Shown here in pieces: positions 16,842 through 27,662 of a DNA stretch of 64,000 nt; within the stretch, counting starts at the first letter, position 1, and each line of letters begins with the position of its first letter. Made by a program: the position numbers and the translations under genes. The notes below the pieces were generated by a model. It worked only from the letters and a program-made list of their open reading frames with translations, had not been told where the DNA came from and ran no database searches. The stretch covers positions 1 through 64,000 of the forward strand of contig JAPKBL010000013.1 in assembly GCA_028823415.1 (NCBI GenBank), given 5' to 3'. The stretch is from Mariniblastus sp. (GTDB taxonomy: Bacteria > Planctomycetota > Planctomycetia > Pirellulales > Pirellulaceae).

Positions 16842-16999
16842 TTGCTTGTCTCGGATATTCTGGTGATCTGTATTACGAATTTTTTCGGCGGACGAGTGGA
16901 TAGCTAAATCTGAGCGAGCATTGAAAGACTCACGCAAAACCTAAACTATTTTTTCTAAACAACTTCAACTCTGATGAAAGCGTATGGCCGTGGGGGTGT

Positions 17000-18355
17000 T
17001 TAAACGAGGAAGCTCACTAATGTTAGCACGGCGATTAAAATAATAAACATCGCTGCAATGGCTGTCGGGACGAGCCATTTGGGTGGCGGTCTTCTTCTCT
17101 TTCGCGGTGGAGCCGGTGCGATTCGGTTGTTTTGTGATGTGCTCGCGTTGTTTACTGGCGAAAAAGTACTGGTCGGCTCTTCGAAGGCATACTCGATGCT
17201 GCTTCCCTCAATGGGCTCGATGACTCCGAGTGTTGTGTCATTGTCTGTCGATGACACAGTGGTCGAAGGCGTTTTTTTAAGTAGTGAGTCCTCAGGGGCG
17301 AAAGTAGCGATATTCTCAAGTTCGCCGGACTCAACCAGGGCCATTAGTTCCGTTTTTACCTCATCGCAGGTTTGATAACGATCGTTGGCATTTTTTGCCA
17401 TCATTTTTTCACAAATTTTAACCAGAGATTCTGGACACTCGGGTCGGCTCTCGTAAAGGCTTTTAGGCGCGAGTGACTGGTGCATGGCGATTCGTTGCGC
17501 CAAGCTGCCTTTCGGAAAAGGTGGATGTCCGGTCAACAAGAAGTAAAGCGTACATCCCAAACTATAAATATCGGCTCTCGAATCGACATCGTGGCTGTTG
17601 ACGGCTTGCTCTGGTGACAAGTAGTCGGCGGTTCCCATTACTTTTTCATTATGAAGAACGGTTAGCGACTGAGAGTCGTTTTGGTTAACTAAAGCAAGTC
17701 CAAGGTCTAGGATTTTGATAAGGCCTTGATCAGTTTTGAAAAGATTTGCCGGTTTGATATCGCGATGAACTAGGTCTTGCTCGTGAGCATGGATCAGTCC
17801 TTCAGCGGCTTGGGCGGTGAACTTAGCTGCTGAGTTAAAGTCGAGAGCACCGTCTTTTTTTCCAAGTTCGTAGAGGTCGGTTCCGTCGACATACTCCATC
17901 ACCATGTAATGCGTATCCCCTTCATTACAAATGTCGTAGATGCGAATGACATTCGGGTGGTTCAAACTCGCGGCGACACGAGCTTCAAGATAGAACCGGT
18001 CAAGATAGCTTCTATCTGCAACTTTTTTTCGCGGGAGGACTTTGATTGCTCGGAATTGTTCCGAGATTTTATGTTGAGCTAAGTAAACGCTGCTCATTCC
18101 GCCGGATCCGAGGTGTCCTAATAATTTGTATTTGCCTAGGAAAAATCCTTTGTGTTTTCCCGCCAAAAGCTTGTCGATGTGCCATTGAGTGATCAAGCCT
18201 GACTCTAAAAGGTGCCCGGCCAAATCATTCAGTTTTATTGGTTTGCCATCTGCCTTGGTAGAAAGTTTGGCCAAGGAGGACTTGAGTCGATCTTCGGCGA
18301 TAATACCGCTACGCTCTACCAGTTTTAGAAAGCTTTTGGCGCTGGGTTCCGACAT
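17000..18355 (-). CDS. tail-anchored serine/threonine protein kinase
   Basis: 451 residues from the ATG at 18355. An N-terminal helical module of about 75 residues (LAGHLLESGLITQWHIDKLL) is a common partner of planctomycete kinases. The kinase domain follows: HLGSGGMSSVYLAQ, the lysine in RAIKVLPRKK, catalytic HRDIKPANLF (about 195), DLGLAL in place of DFG (frequent in this phylum), and the SPEQ segment. After a Ser/Thr-rich linker and a Pro/Arg patch (APPRKRRRPPPK), one hydrophobic helix ends the protein, giving a tail anchor with the kinase facing the cytoplasm. No periplasmic sensor is present, so input probably comes through the N-terminal module. Confidence 0.9.
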   Translation of the reverse strand: MSEPSAKSFLKLVERSGIIAEDRLKSSLAKLSTKADGKPIKLNDLAGHLLESGLITQWHIDKLLAGKHKGFFLGKYKLLGHLGSGGMSSVYLAQHKISEQFRAIKVLPRKKVADRSYLDRFYLEARVAASLNHPNVIRIYDICNEGDTHYMVMEYVDGTDLYELGKKDGALDFNSAAKFTAQAAEGLIHAHEQDLVHRDIKPANLFKTDQGLIKILDLGLALVNQNDSQSLTVLHNEKVMGTADYLSPEQAVNSHDVDSRADIYSLGCTLYFLLTGHPPFPKGSLAQRIAMHQSLAPKSLYESRPECPESLVKICEKMMAKNANDRYQTCDEVKTELMALVESGELENIATFAPEDSLLKKTPSTTVSSTDNDTTLGVIEPIEGSSIEYAFEEPTSTFSPVNNASTSQNNRIAPAPPRKRRRPPPKWLVPTAIAAMFIILIAVLTLVSFLV

Positions 18356-18570
18356 GAATGAAGTGCCTTGGAATATTCCTTTTACGACAACCGAAAACAA
18401 TCCTGTCCGGTTGGTTGATTCTGGGGTAATTGCTACCCTTACTGTACTACTCAATTAGAAGATTACGGATTTTCATAAACAGGAGTCCCGAATCATGTTG
18501 TTTGTCAAATGGGTCACGAACCGTTTGATGCGATTATAACAAAAATCCGGTCATTTTGCCGTCGCCCACC

Positions 18571-19290
18571 ATGTCGAAAAATGCACAAAATCACTTGGGT
18601 CTCTTTGCCAAATTTTGGCAGCCTGGTCTTGTTAAAACAAGGCTTGCAGCAAGTATTGGGGACGAAAAATCCTGTGACCTATATTTTGCATTTTTAAACC
18701 ATTTAATCAATAAACTAAGTGATGTCGGTACCGACAGGCGACTTGTTTATTCCCCTCCGGAGCGGGAAACTTGCTTCCGCGAAATTGCCCCTAATTCATG
18801 GGAGCTTTATCCACAGTCAGCGGGAGGCCTGGGCGACCGTATGCACTCGTTTTTTTCCGATCAATTTAAGTTGGCCAAACCGCCAGCGCACTGCGTTCGC
18901 AACGTTGTCATTATTGGAGCTGATTGCCCCCAGATCAAATCCGCGACCGTGGAACGGGCTTTTGAAGAATTGGAGCGGGCGTCAGTTGTCATTGGCCCAA
19001 GTTTGGATGGCGGGTATTACTTGTTGGGCATGCGTGAAACGTGTTTTGATATCTTTGCGGATATAGAATGGAGTACATCGACTGTTTTAGGGGCGACGAT
19101 TGCTCATCTGCAACGGCAGGATTTAGATTTTACGATGCTCCCACCCATGGAAGATGTTGATGAGTTAAACAGCTTGTTAGCACTCGAAGAGAAAATGACC
19201 CATGGCGTTCATGAACAAGCGTCGCTGACCGATGCAGGAGAAGCGAAGTTGCTTGAGCAAGTACGTTTCGCACTTGGCAGAAGCGGATAA
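18571..19290 (+). CDS. DUF2064 / TIGR04282-type glycosyltransferase-like protein
   Basis: 239 residues. It matches the DUF2064 family (TIGR04282, annotated in arsenosugar biosynthesis): FAKFWQPGLVKTRLA at the N-terminus, the central IGADCPQI and the GPSLDGGYYLLGM motif typical of this nucleotide-sugar-transferase-like fold. The function is only assigned by homology in other bacteria, and no arsenic genes lie nearby. I chose the ATG at 18571. A TTG at 18556 is in frame upstream. The next gene begins seven bases after the stop, so the two form an operon. Confidence 0.85.
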   Translation: MSKNAQNHLGLFAKFWQPGLVKTRLAASIGDEKSCDLYFAFLNHLINKLSDVGTDRRLVYSPPERETCFREIAPNSWELYPQSAGGLGDRMHSFFSDQFKLAKPPAHCVRNVVIIGADCPQIKSATVERAFEELERASVVIGPSLDGGYYLLGMRETCFDIFADIEWSTSTVLGATIAHLQRQDLDFTMLPPMEDVDELNSLLALEEKMTHGVHEQASLTDAGEAKLLEQVRFALGRSG

Positions 19291-19297
19291 GAATAGA

Positions 19298-20482
19298 ATG
19301 CGAAAACCAAAAACCAAGCGAAGTGTAATTGTCGGTGGTGGGATCATCGGACTTTCTCTGGCTTACGAGTTGGCAAAACGCCAGCGCGAGGTTGTTCTGT
19401 TGGAGCAAGAAGGTTTTGGCAAGAAAGCATCCTGGGCGGGCGCCGGGATTATACCCCCCACTTGCCGATCCACTGCAATTCACCCGATGGAAGTTCTCGA
19501 AGCCATCAGCAGCGAGGTCCATGAGCTTTGGGCTGAAGAGCTGAAAGAAATGACCGGCATTGACAACGGGTTTCGGAAATGCGGAGGACTCTATATTGCG
19601 AGAAGTGCGGGTGAAGTTGCCGCACTAACGGGAATGCAATTTGAGTGGGAGAGTCGGGGTATTCTTTTTGAGGATCTTACGGTTGACGAGGCTTTGGATC
19701 GGCTGGGTTTTTTGAATACTAATTCAAGAGTGCGTCGCGACCCAATGGAGCCAAATATCTCCAAGGCCTTGTGGGTGCCCGGCGAATCGCAATTCTCGAA
19801 TCCGACTCATATCGCTGCGCTGGTGAAGGCCTGTCAAAATATGGGTGTGACCATGTGCGAGCATGTTGGAGTGTGTCAGGTGCAGGCTGCCCAAGGAAAC
19901 GTCATCGGTATCAGTGCAGGAAAAGAAAATTTTGTCGCCGACCAGTATTTCTTTACGGCGGGGCCTTGGACCGAGCGGCTGTTGAAACCTCTTGGGGTTG
20001 CGCTGCCAATGCAGCCGGTGCGGGGACAGATTGCCTTGTACAAAGTCGATCTGGTGTCGGTGGGAATCGACTTGCCTGTCATCAACGAGGGAAGTCGGTA
20101 TCTTGTTCCGCGAACAGATGGACATGTGCTCGCCGGGGCTACGATTGAAGAGGCGGGGTTCGATTGCAGAACCACTGAATCGGAAGTGAGAGAGCTAAGG
20201 CGTTGGGCTGAGAGTTTTGGTGGAATTTTAAACGACGCGACGTTTGTTCGTTCGTGGGCTGGATTACGCCCCGCGACTTACGATGGGTTTCCCTATTTAG
20301 GGGCGTTGGGTGACTCGGGAGCCGTGTTTGTTGCGACGGGGCATTTTAAAGGCGGATTGCATTTATCGACGGCCACGGCAATAGTCCTGGCAGACTTGGC
20401 AGAAGGGAAAAAACCGACCATCGACTTGCGACCGTTTTCTCCTGCCCGCGTAACTTGTCACCATTCGACGGAAATTAAATAA
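19298..20482 (+). CDS. thiO: FAD-dependent amino-acid oxidase, ThiO-like glycine oxidase
   Basis: 394 residues from the ATG at 19298. An N-terminal Rossmann FAD motif (VIVGGGIIGLSLAYEL) is followed by the DAO fold: KKASWAGAGIIPP, GPWTERLL, QPVRGQIALY, and the C-terminal GLRPATYDGFPYLG and TGHFKGGLHL segments. The order and length fit ThiO, which oxidises glycine to iminoglycine for the thiazole ring of thiamine. No thiS, thiG or thiE is in the window, so the assignment rests on the family alone and another D-amino-acid or sarcosine-type oxidase is possible. The 3' end overlaps the convergent glycosyltransferase gene by 25 bp. Confidence 0.75.
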   Translation: MRKPKTKRSVIVGGGIIGLSLAYELAKRQREVVLLEQEGFGKKASWAGAGIIPPTCRSTAIHPMEVLEAISSEVHELWAEELKEMTGIDNGFRKCGGLYIARSAGEVAALTGMQFEWESRGILFEDLTVDEALDRLGFLNTNSRVRRDPMEPNISKALWVPGESQFSNPTHIAALVKACQNMGVTMCEHVGVCQVQAAQGNVIGISAGKENFVADQYFFTAGPWTERLLKPLGVALPMQPVRGQIALYKVDLVSVGIDLPVINEGSRYLVPRTDGHVLAGATIEEAGFDCRTTESEVRELRRWAESFGGILNDATFVRSWAGLRPATYDGFPYLGALGDSGAVFVATGHFKGGLHLSTATAIVLADLAEGKKPTIDLRPFSPARVTCHHSTEIK

Positions 20483-22044
20483 ACGGGACTGTCGGGTGTT
20501 TCATAGAATTGTGATTTGATTGGCGATTTGGAGATAGGGAGATCCCGAGCCATTTCGTTTTCAAGTCTAAATTCAAGTTCAAACCCGATTCGCTCCGCCA
20601 GTTCTTTGGTTCCGCGGACGATAACCCAGCAGCCTTTGTTAGTGAATGCTTGTTGAATTTGGGTAGCACTGAAGTGAGGCTCTTCGAGAGTAGGCCCGGA
20701 GGAGACTTCTGGATAGACGCGGTCAAGCGGGTAAGGCCACGAAACCGGAAATAGTAAATATTTCTGAAAGCGCAGGTCGGCGATCTTCATCGCGTCCGAA
20801 TCTTCGATGATATTTGCGAAAACAAAAACTGGATAATTAGATTCTGCCTTTGCCGAGTTTATTTTTTCGATGGGAGTTTGCCAATTCTCAACGCGAAAAT
20901 GTGGCAACGTATCGCTGCCGACAAAAGGGTTGATGGTATTGCCTGTGACAATCACGCCCAAAAAAATCAGGCCGACAAAGGTGGTTTTCTCCAATGTGGA
21001 CGGTAAGCAACCAACGCAACACCCTGCAAAAATAGGAATCGCAGCAGCGCCGACGAGGGTATAGCGGTGGAGCGCTAGTGGGGCGATGTTGAGCAAACCG
21101 GCAATGATAACGCAGAGGAATGGAATAAAAGCCCAGAGTAGGATCAAACCAAGTTGTTGGAGTTGCTGAGTCGTTGGCCGCAGTTTCGGTTTTTTTAAAC
21201 TGAAATAAACGGCCAGCAGGACTAGAGGTAGGCAAACCGTAACGAGAAGATCAGGAAGAATATTTGCTAACAAGTTGGAGACAGAGGAAACTGCTTCCCA
21301 GTTGTCGCGTCTAGAGTAGATGTTCCGTGTAATGATTGAGAATGGAAGAAATCCAAGACAGATAACGACAATCGCTGGTAGCCAAAGCGAAACGCGGCGA
21401 ATAAGTGCTGGGGAGTGAAAGAAGCAAACGGCTAACAGGATCGCTTCGGTGACCAATAACCAAACCGATGTAAGGTGGGTGTAAATCAATAACAAAGATA
21501 GAAGTGCAAATGCAAGCTGAAGTTTAAAACGTGATCCAGACGTCCGGATTTTGCGAACATTTTCACTCGCCGATGACGGCCAAATAATCTGGAAGAGAAT
21601 ACCGAATTGCACGACGCTCAAAAATTCAATCAGCGCATAGGGCCTGGCTTCGGTACTGTAATAGATGAAACTCAGATCCAATGCGATCAGCACTCCGGTT
21701 AATAAGCCGCCCAGTCGGCTGCCGGACCATTTCCAGACTCCAATAGCTGCAATCGGGATCAGGGCGATCCCCGCAATCACGGAAGTTAAGCGGAGTCCCA
21801 ATTCTGATTGGATCGGCAGCTGGACAAAACAGCGGGTAAGCCAAAAAAAAACTGGGGTCTGGTTGCCATCGGCAGCGCGCGTGGCGACGTCAGACCAGGA
21901 GGGAGCGTCGACCACCCAGCCTGTGTGGAGTTCATCCAGCCAAAGCAAATCCTGAGTTGCAATTTGGAAACGCAACCAACCGCCAACTGCCGCGACAAGG
22001 GCGAGGGCAGAAACTGCGATCCACGGTTGGAGGGTTGATTTCAC
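20458..22044 (-). CDS. GT39/ArnT-like membrane glycosyltransferase
   Basis: 528 residues, with about ten membrane helices. The first periplasmic loop holds LLWLDELHTGW, matching the acidic catalytic motif of the PMT/ArnT (GT-C) superfamily. The next helix-loop pattern and a C-terminal soluble domain agree. These enzymes move a sugar from a polyprenyl-phosphate donor to a lipid or protein on the outer side of the inner membrane. Donor and acceptor are unknown. It ends convergently with the ThiO-like gene (25-bp overlap) and starts 41 bp after the CpsD-like ATPase, so the pair may be one exopolysaccharide or glycosylation unit. Confidence 0.82.
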   Translation of the reverse strand: MKSTLQPWIAVSALALVAAVGGWLRFQIATQDLLWLDELHTGWVVDAPSWSDVATRAADGNQTPVFFWLTRCFVQLPIQSELGLRLTSVIAGIALIPIAAIGVWKWSGSRLGGLLTGVLIALDLSFIYYSTEARPYALIEFLSVVQFGILFQIIWPSSASENVRKIRTSGSRFKLQLAFALLSLLLIYTHLTSVWLLVTEAILLAVCFFHSPALIRRVSLWLPAIVVICLGFLPFSIITRNIYSRRDNWEAVSSVSNLLANILPDLLVTVCLPLVLLAVYFSLKKPKLRPTTQQLQQLGLILLWAFIPFLCVIIAGLLNIAPLALHRYTLVGAAAIPIFAGCCVGCLPSTLEKTTFVGLIFLGVIVTGNTINPFVGSDTLPHFRVENWQTPIEKINSAKAESNYPVFVFANIIEDSDAMKIADLRFQKYLLFPVSWPYPLDRVYPEVSSGPTLEEPHFSATQIQQAFTNKGCWVIVRGTKELAERIGFELEFRLENEMARDLPISKSPIKSQFYETPDSPVYLISVEW

Positions 22045-22084
22045 TTAACTCTCAAGTCAGTACGCAACCCCTCAAGGCAGTGGC

Positions 22085-23662
22085 TCAGGCGGCGTTTTGC
22101 GTCGGTAATGTTGCCCGATTTTGAGCAATAATCAAGTTGCTTAACCCAAACATTTTTATGCGGTTTTGGGCGGTTTTTAGCGTCCCCGATTGTACTCCAT
22201 CGTGGACCAACACGGTAGCGTCGGCGATGCCGCTGGGGCGGCTTAGTTCAGCCATCATTTGTTCCACTGGCCCAACATCGGTAATGATTAGATCAAAATC
22301 GCCCTGTGCTTGGTCGATGATCTTTCCCAGTTCGTCGTAGATGAATCTTGGCCACTGACTTCTTGATTCCACGGAGGCTAGTGGCATGATACACAGATTC
22401 GATTTTTGAGATCGTACTGTCAGTTCGGCATTGGGAAGTGAATGGCTAACTGAATTAAGCCATGAAATATCTTTTGCCATCCCGGCTTGCCGACTGAGGT
22501 CTGTTTTTGTGAGATCACCGTCAACCAAAAGTACTTTTTTCCCACGGGCTGCAATCCAGCGGGCAAGGCTGATTGCAATGGAAGTCGTTCCTTCGCCGCG
22601 ACCGACTCCGCCAACGATGATACGGGATTTTTGTGGACGGATTATATCGGCGAGACTTTCATGGAGACGGTTTAGCGCGTTGCCGCCCGAGACGATCATC
22701 TGATTCGTGATCTCTGGCCAGCGAAAATCTTCGACGTCCCACGCGGCAACATTGCTGGGAACCTCTTCCTGACTGCCGTGAAGAAACTCCTGAGTCACTT
22801 TCTCGGCTTCCGCCTGAATTGTCTCTCGCGAATGACTGCTTGTCTGGGCCAACCAGTCGAGGTCTGCCCGATCCGATCGAGGTTGGTCGGTGGCTGCGGT
22901 CGATTGGCTGTCAGCAAGCCGCGACTGGCCTTCGGCGTCGAGTCGCGCCTTTACTTTTGCCTCAAATTTCTGATCGATTTCAATCGCTGACTGTTCACGT
23001 ATGTTTTGTGATACCAATTGATCGGCGCGATCGGATCCGCTTGCCGATCGTAAGGAGTGTTCACTCAGAGCGAGCGCAACCCGCGGCGCCGAACCAATAC
23101 CCTCGGTGAGTTCTTTGAAATTCGGAATGACGTTGGATTCAGGGAGTTGCCTTGTTGAAGTCGTCGGCGGTTGCGAGGGTGAATCTCTGAGGGAGGATGC
23201 GTTGGGGCTCAGAGTGGCCAGTAGGTCTAAGCATTGGTCTTCAGGCAGTGCGGTCGTATTCACGGTGGAATAATAGGGCGATGTGAAATCTGCTTGCGAT
23301 TGCTGGGGGGGAATATTTGGCGCTGCGGGCGGAGAGATTGGACGAATTTCAACTGGGATCGACCGCCGGGTACTTGGAGAGCGCTGCGAGGCCACTGAGG
23401 GGCGAAAATCGCCGAAATCTTGATCTGACTGGGGTGCCAATTCATTCATCTGGCGTTGGTCTCCCGTCCCGATGGCCTGAAAGTCTGACTGTCCAGCGGT
23501 TGTCGAATTGGGGTGCCTGCTCATCTGGTCGGACGAAGCCGTGACGGGCCGAATGACGGCAGCTTTTGAAGCGGTGGTAGCCGGTTGACCAGGCAATCGG
23601 TTTGCGGGTACTACGAGTTTGGAAAAGTCGTAGTTTTGCTGAACGATAATCGTTGGATTCAT
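22085..23662 (-). CDS. CpsD/CapB-like tyrosine-kinase or ParA-like ATPase, Walker A lysine missing
   Basis: About 525 residues. The first 320 are Pro/Ser/Gln-rich and probably disordered, with a few helical patches. The C-terminal 200 resemble the BY-kinase/MinD family: a Walker A region GGVGRGEGTTSIAISLA, Walker A' VLLVDGDL and Walker B DLIITDVGP. Where active enzymes have GEGKS/T, this one has GEGTT, so the catalytic lysine is absent. No tyrosine-rich tail is seen. It may be a non-kinase regulator of polysaccharide assembly. The ATG at 23662 is preferred over one 36 bp upstream. The GT39-like gene follows 41 bp downstream. Confidence 0.75.
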   Translation of the reverse strand: MNPTIIVQQNYDFSKLVVPANRLPGQPATTASKAAVIRPVTASSDQMSRHPNSTTAGQSDFQAIGTGDQRQMNELAPQSDQDFGDFRPSVASQRSPSTRRSIPVEIRPISPPAAPNIPPQQSQADFTSPYYSTVNTTALPEDQCLDLLATLSPNASSLRDSPSQPPTTSTRQLPESNVIPNFKELTEGIGSAPRVALALSEHSLRSASGSDRADQLVSQNIREQSAIEIDQKFEAKVKARLDAEGQSRLADSQSTAATDQPRSDRADLDWLAQTSSHSRETIQAEAEKVTQEFLHGSQEEVPSNVAAWDVEDFRWPEITNQMIVSGGNALNRLHESLADIIRPQKSRIIVGGVGRGEGTTSIAISLARWIAARGKKVLLVDGDLTKTDLSRQAGMAKDISWLNSVSHSLPNAELTVRSQKSNLCIMPLASVESRSQWPRFIYDELGKIIDQAQGDFDLIITDVGPVEQMMAELSRPSGIADATVLVHDGVQSGTLKTAQNRIKMFGLSNLIIAQNRATLPTQNAA

Positions 23663-23853
23663 CTCAAGACCTGATGGCGAGTTTGCAGATTGGTGCACTT
23701 CTTACTCATCGGCCAACCCTGAGATTGTCTTGAGCCTTCGGTTTCGGAGAATGCGTTTCTGAACTAAAATAAGTGCTGTCATCTGCTGCCGTTTTGCCTA
23801 CCTGACCTGAATTAACACCGCAATTGATTTTGCGGCGAAGGGAACAACCAAAA

Positions 23854-26800
23854 GTGTCTGTGGTTAACCAAAAAAGTAAAACTGAATTGTTTCTTAAGCG
23901 GCTTGAAAAAGAGATTTTGGTGCTTGATGGGGCTATGGGGTCGATGATTTTCGGGCTCGGTTTGACCGAGGCCGAAGTTCGTGGTGAGCGGTTCATCGAC
24001 TGGCCTCATGATTTGAAGAACTGCACGGATGTTTTTGGACTGACTCATCCCGAGAAGATTACCGAGCTTCATCGTCAATATCTGGAAGCCGGCGCGGATA
24101 TTATTGAAACCAATACGTTTCAAGCGAGTCTCGTCGGATTAAGTGATTTTGAATTCCCCGAAGATATCGTTCGTGAAATAAATTTTGCGGGAGTTGCCAA
24201 CGCGAGGCGCGCGGCCGATGAGTATACCGCGAAGACTCCTGATCAACCGCGTTTTGTCGCTGGCTCGATTGGTCCAACCTCAAAACAAACAGCCATCAGT
24301 ACTAATGTCGAAGATGCGGCATTTAGAAATACCACTTTCGAAGAGATGGAAGCATCGTATTTCATCCAGGTAAAGGCACTGGTAGAAGCCGGAGTCGATA
24401 TTTTATTCCCGGAAACGGTGATCGACACTTTGAATCTAAAAGCCTGTTTATTTGCGATTGCGAGATACTTTGATGAATCCGGTAATGTTGTTCCGGTGAT
24501 GGTGTCGGGGACGTTTGCGGAGTCGGGGTCAACCTTTGTCTCCGGCCAGTTGGTGGAAGCGTTTTGGAATTCTGTTTCTCATTTTCCGATGATCAGCGTC
24601 GGCATGAATTGCGCGCTCGGTCCGGATATCATGAGATCGCATATTGAAGAGCTTTCTAAGATCTCGACGCCTTACATCAGCTGCCATCCAAACGCGGGAA
24701 CGCCCAATGAGATGGGTGAGTTTGATCTGGGGCCAGATCAAATGGCGGCTACGATTAAAGAATGGGCTCAAAGTGGCTGGTTGAACATCGTTGGAGGATG
24801 TTGTGGAACGACGCCCGCTCATATCGCCGCAATCAGTAACGCCGTCCGCGGGTGTAAGCCTCACCAACGTAATGAAATCACGCCTTTGACACGGCTGTCG
24901 GGTTCCCGACCGTTAAATTTGCGTGACGATGCAAATTTTTTGATGGTGGGTGAGAGGACGAATGTTACCGGTTCCCGTAAATTTGCAAGATTGATTCGTG
25001 ACGAACAATTCGAAGAGGCCATCGAAGTCGCGAGAGACCAAGTAGAGGGTGGTGCTGCGGTCATCGACATCAACATGGACGATGCGTTGCTTGACGGCGA
25101 AGAAGCCATGACGAAGTTCCTCAGGTTGATCGCGGGAGAATCGGACATTAGCGCTGTTCCGATCATGATCGACAGTTCTAGATGGTCGGTCATTGAAGCT
25201 GGGCTTCGCGCGGTTCAAGGAAAAGCGATTGTTAATTCTATCAGCTTGAAGGAGGGGGAGGCAGAGTTTCTTGAGCGTGCCAAGTTGGTCCGGCGTTATG
25301 GAGCGGCTGCGGTTGTGATGGCGTTCGATGAGCAAGGACAAGCGGTTGAAGCCGATGACAAGGTTCGAATTTGCAAGCGAGCTTACGACCTCCTAACGCA
25401 AGAGCTCGGTTTTCCGCCGGAAGATATTATTTTCGACCCGAATATCTTAACCATCGCTACAGGGATGGAAGAGCACGATAATTACGCGGTCAACTTTTTT
25501 GAGGCTACGCGGAAGATCAAGGCCGTATGCCCGAGGGCAAAGATTTCGGGTGGTGTTTCCAATGTCAGTTTTAGCTTTCGAGGGAATAGTGTCGTTCGAG
25601 AGGCAATCAATTCTGCTTTTCTGTTTCATGCAATTGAAGCAGGGCTCGATATGGGAATTGTAAACGCTGGTCAATTAGAGATTTATGAGGAAATTCCGAA
25701 GGACTTACTCGGGCATGTCGAGGACGTGCTGCTGAATAGACGGGTGGATGCAACCGACCGCTTGCTTGATTTCGCTGAAACGGTAAAGGGCAGCAAGGGG
25801 AAGAAAGCGAAAAATGAAAATTCAGAATGGCGAAGTCTCTCGGTGGAAGAGCGTCTGTCGCACGCACTGGTGAAAGGAATTGACAAATTCGTTGTCGAGG
25901 ATACCGAAGAAGCAAGACTCGCCTACGATCGTTGCCTGAGTATCATCGAGGGCCCGATGATGGACGGGATGTCGACGGTCGGAGACCTTTTCGGCAGCGG
26001 CAAGATGTTTCTGCCGCAGGTCGTCAAATCGGCGCGAGTGATGAAGAAAGCGGTAGCTCATTTACTTCCATTTATGGAGCAGGAGAAGCTCGAATCCGGC
26101 CTTGAGAGTCAGAGTTATCGCGGGAAAATTTTGCTGGCAACCGTCAAAGGAGACGTGCACGATATTGGGAAAAACATTGTCGGTGTGGTACTGGGGTGTA
26201 ATAATTATGAGATTGTCGATCTGGGTGTCATGGTGTCCTGCGAAAAAATTCTTGAGGCTGCCGTGAAGCACGATGTCGATTTGATTGGGCTTTCAGGGCT
26301 GATAACCCCGAGTCTTGACGAAATGGTTTACGTTGCCAAAGAGATGACACGATTGAATATGACCATGCCGCTTCTGATTGGTGGAGCTACAACCAGTGAT
26401 AAGCACACTGCCGTGAGGATTGCGCCCGAGTACGAACCTGGAGTGATCCATGTGCTCGATGCTTCCCGTAGTGTTGGCGTAGTGGATCGTTTGATCAATC
26501 GAGATTTGAAGCCAAAGTTTATCCTTGAAAACTCCACGTTGCAGTCGAAGTTAGTTGCAGGATACGAAGAACGGCAGATGACCCTGGTTCCGTACCAAGA
26601 AGCATACGAGAAACGATTTCAAATCGATTGGAGCTCTGCGGACTTGGCGAAACCAGTGTTTACCGGAACACGGTCTTTGGGGACCCTCGCCAAGGAGCAT
26701 TCGTTTGCTGAAGCTCCCAATGGGCACGTGGAGATTCAACTCGATGACATCGCGAGGTTCATCGATTGGACGCCATTTTTCATGTCTTGGGAATTGCACG

Positions 26801-27603
26801 GCAAATATCCGAAAATACTCCGAGACAAGATTGTGGGTGAAGAGGCAACTCGCCTGTTTGCCGACGCTCAGGCGATGCTGAAAAAAATAACCGACGAAGG
26901 CTTGTTAACGGCACGGGGCATTTATGGTTTTTGGCCTGCCAATAGTGACGGCGATACGGTCATTCTTTATGAGGATGAGTCTCTCGATAAAGAGGTCGCG
27001 AGATTTCCGATGCTCCGTCAGCAATGGCAGCGAAAAGGCATCGATTGCTTTCGGTCGCTCGCCGATTATGTTGCACCCGTCGAGAGTGGGCGAGTCGACT
27101 TTGTGGGCGGTTTCGCGGTAACGACTGGGCACGGTTGTGATAAACTGGCTCAAAAGTATCGCGAAGAGCTTGATGATTACAACGCCATCATGGTGGCTGC
27201 GTTGGCCGACCGATTGGCGGAGGCGTTCGCCGAATTGTTGCATCACAGGGCGAGAGTTGATTGGGGGTTTGGTGCGGAAGAGGATTTGTCAGAAGAGCAG
27301 TTGATTAAGGAAAAGTATCGTGGAATCCGCCCGGCCTCCGGGTATCCCGCCTGTCCGGATCACACCGAGAAACAAACGCTTTGGGATTTAATGGACGTTG
27401 AGCCTGTCACGGGAATCAAGTTGACGGAGTCGTTTGCCATGTGGCCTGGCGCTTCCGTTAGCGGACTATATTTTGCTCATCCCCAAGCGCGTTACTTTTC
27501 GATCAACAAGATTACTAAAGACCAAGCAGAGCATTATGCTGGATTAAAGGGGCAGGCGATTGACGAAATTGAACGTTGGTTGTCGCCCGTGCTAGGGTAT
27601 TAA
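23854..27603 (+). CDS. metH: cobalamin-dependent methionine synthase
   Basis: About 1249 residues, close to E. coli MetH (1227). It transfers a methyl group from methyltetrahydrofolate to homocysteine through cobalamin. Modules in order: the homocysteine domain ([14 protein letters not shown], with zinc ligands in VGMNCALGP and [11 protein letters not shown]), the pterin domain ([24 protein letters not shown]), the B12 cap and Rossmann domain ([11 protein letters not shown] holds the axial His) and the AdoMet reactivation domain (near [11 protein letters not shown]). I chose the GTG at 23854, with GAAGGGA ten bases upstream. A TTG at 23824 is in frame. No cobalamin riboswitch is recognisable in the short upstream region. 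With metK it covers two steps of the methyl cycle. Confidence 0.97.
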   Translation: MSVVNQKSKTELFLKRLEKEILVLDGAMGSMIFGLGLTEAEVRGERFIDWPHDLKNCTDVFGLTHPEKITELHRQYLEAGADIIETNTFQASLVGLSDFEFPEDIVREINFAGVANARRAADEYTAKTPDQPRFVAGSIGPTSKQTAISTNVEDAAFRNTTFEEMEASYFIQVKALVEAGVDILFPETVIDTLNLKACLFAIARYFDESGNVVPVMVSGTFAESGSTFVSGQLVEAFWNSVSHFPMISVGMNCALGPDIMRSHIEELSKISTPYISCHPNAGTPNEMGEFDLGPDQMAATIKEWAQSGWLNIVGGCCGTTPAHIAAISNAVRGCKPHQRNEITPLTRLSGSRPLNLRDDANFLMVGERTNVTGSRKFARLIRDEQFEEAIEVARDQVEGGAAVIDINMDDALLDGEEAMTKFLRLIAGESDISAVPIMIDSSRWSVIEAGLRAVQGKAIVNSISLKEGEAEFLERAKLVRRYGAAAVVMAFDEQGQAVEADDKVRICKRAYDLLTQELGFPPEDIIFDPNILTIATGMEEHDNYAVNFFEATRKIKAVCPRAKISGGVSNVSFSFRGNSVVREAINSAFLFHAIEAGLDMGIVNAGQLEIYEEIPKDLLGHVEDVLLNRRVDATDRLLDFAETVKGSKGKKAKNENSEWRSLSVEERLSHALVKGIDKFVVEDTEEARLAYDRCLSIIEGPMMDGMSTVGDLFGSGKMFLPQVVKSARVMKKAVAHLLPFMEQEKLESGLESQSYRGKILLATVKGDVHDIGKNIVGVVLGCNNYEIVDLGVMVSCEKILEAAVKHDVDLIGLSGLITPSLDEMVYVAKEMTRLNMTMPLLIGGATTSDKHTAVRIAPEYEPGVIHVLDASRSVGVVDRLINRDLKPKFILENSTLQSKLVAGYEERQMTLVPYQEAYEKRFQIDWSSADLAKPVFTGTRSLGTLAKEHSFAEAPNGHVEIQLDDIARFIDWTPFFMSWELHGKYPKILRDKIVGEEATRLFADAQAMLKKITDEGLLTARGIYGFWPANSDGDTVILYEDESLDKEVARFPMLRQQWQRKGIDCFRSLADYVAPVESGRVDFVGGFAVTTGHGCDKLAQKYREELDDYNAIMVAALADRLAEAFAELLHHRARVDWGFGAEEDLSEEQLIKEKYRGIRPASGYPACPDHTEKQTLWDLMDVEPVTGIKLTESFAMWPGASVSGLYFAHPQARYFSINKITKDQAEHYAGLKGQAIDEIERWLSPVLGY

Positions 27604-27662
27604 CCGATGTTTGGGCCGTTTTGAAATTAATTGAACACACTCAGGTATAACGGGATTTAGTC

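Noticed and set aside
23699-23853. Possible cobalamin riboswitch before metH
   Set aside because: The spacer is short and lacks a recognisable B12-box pattern.
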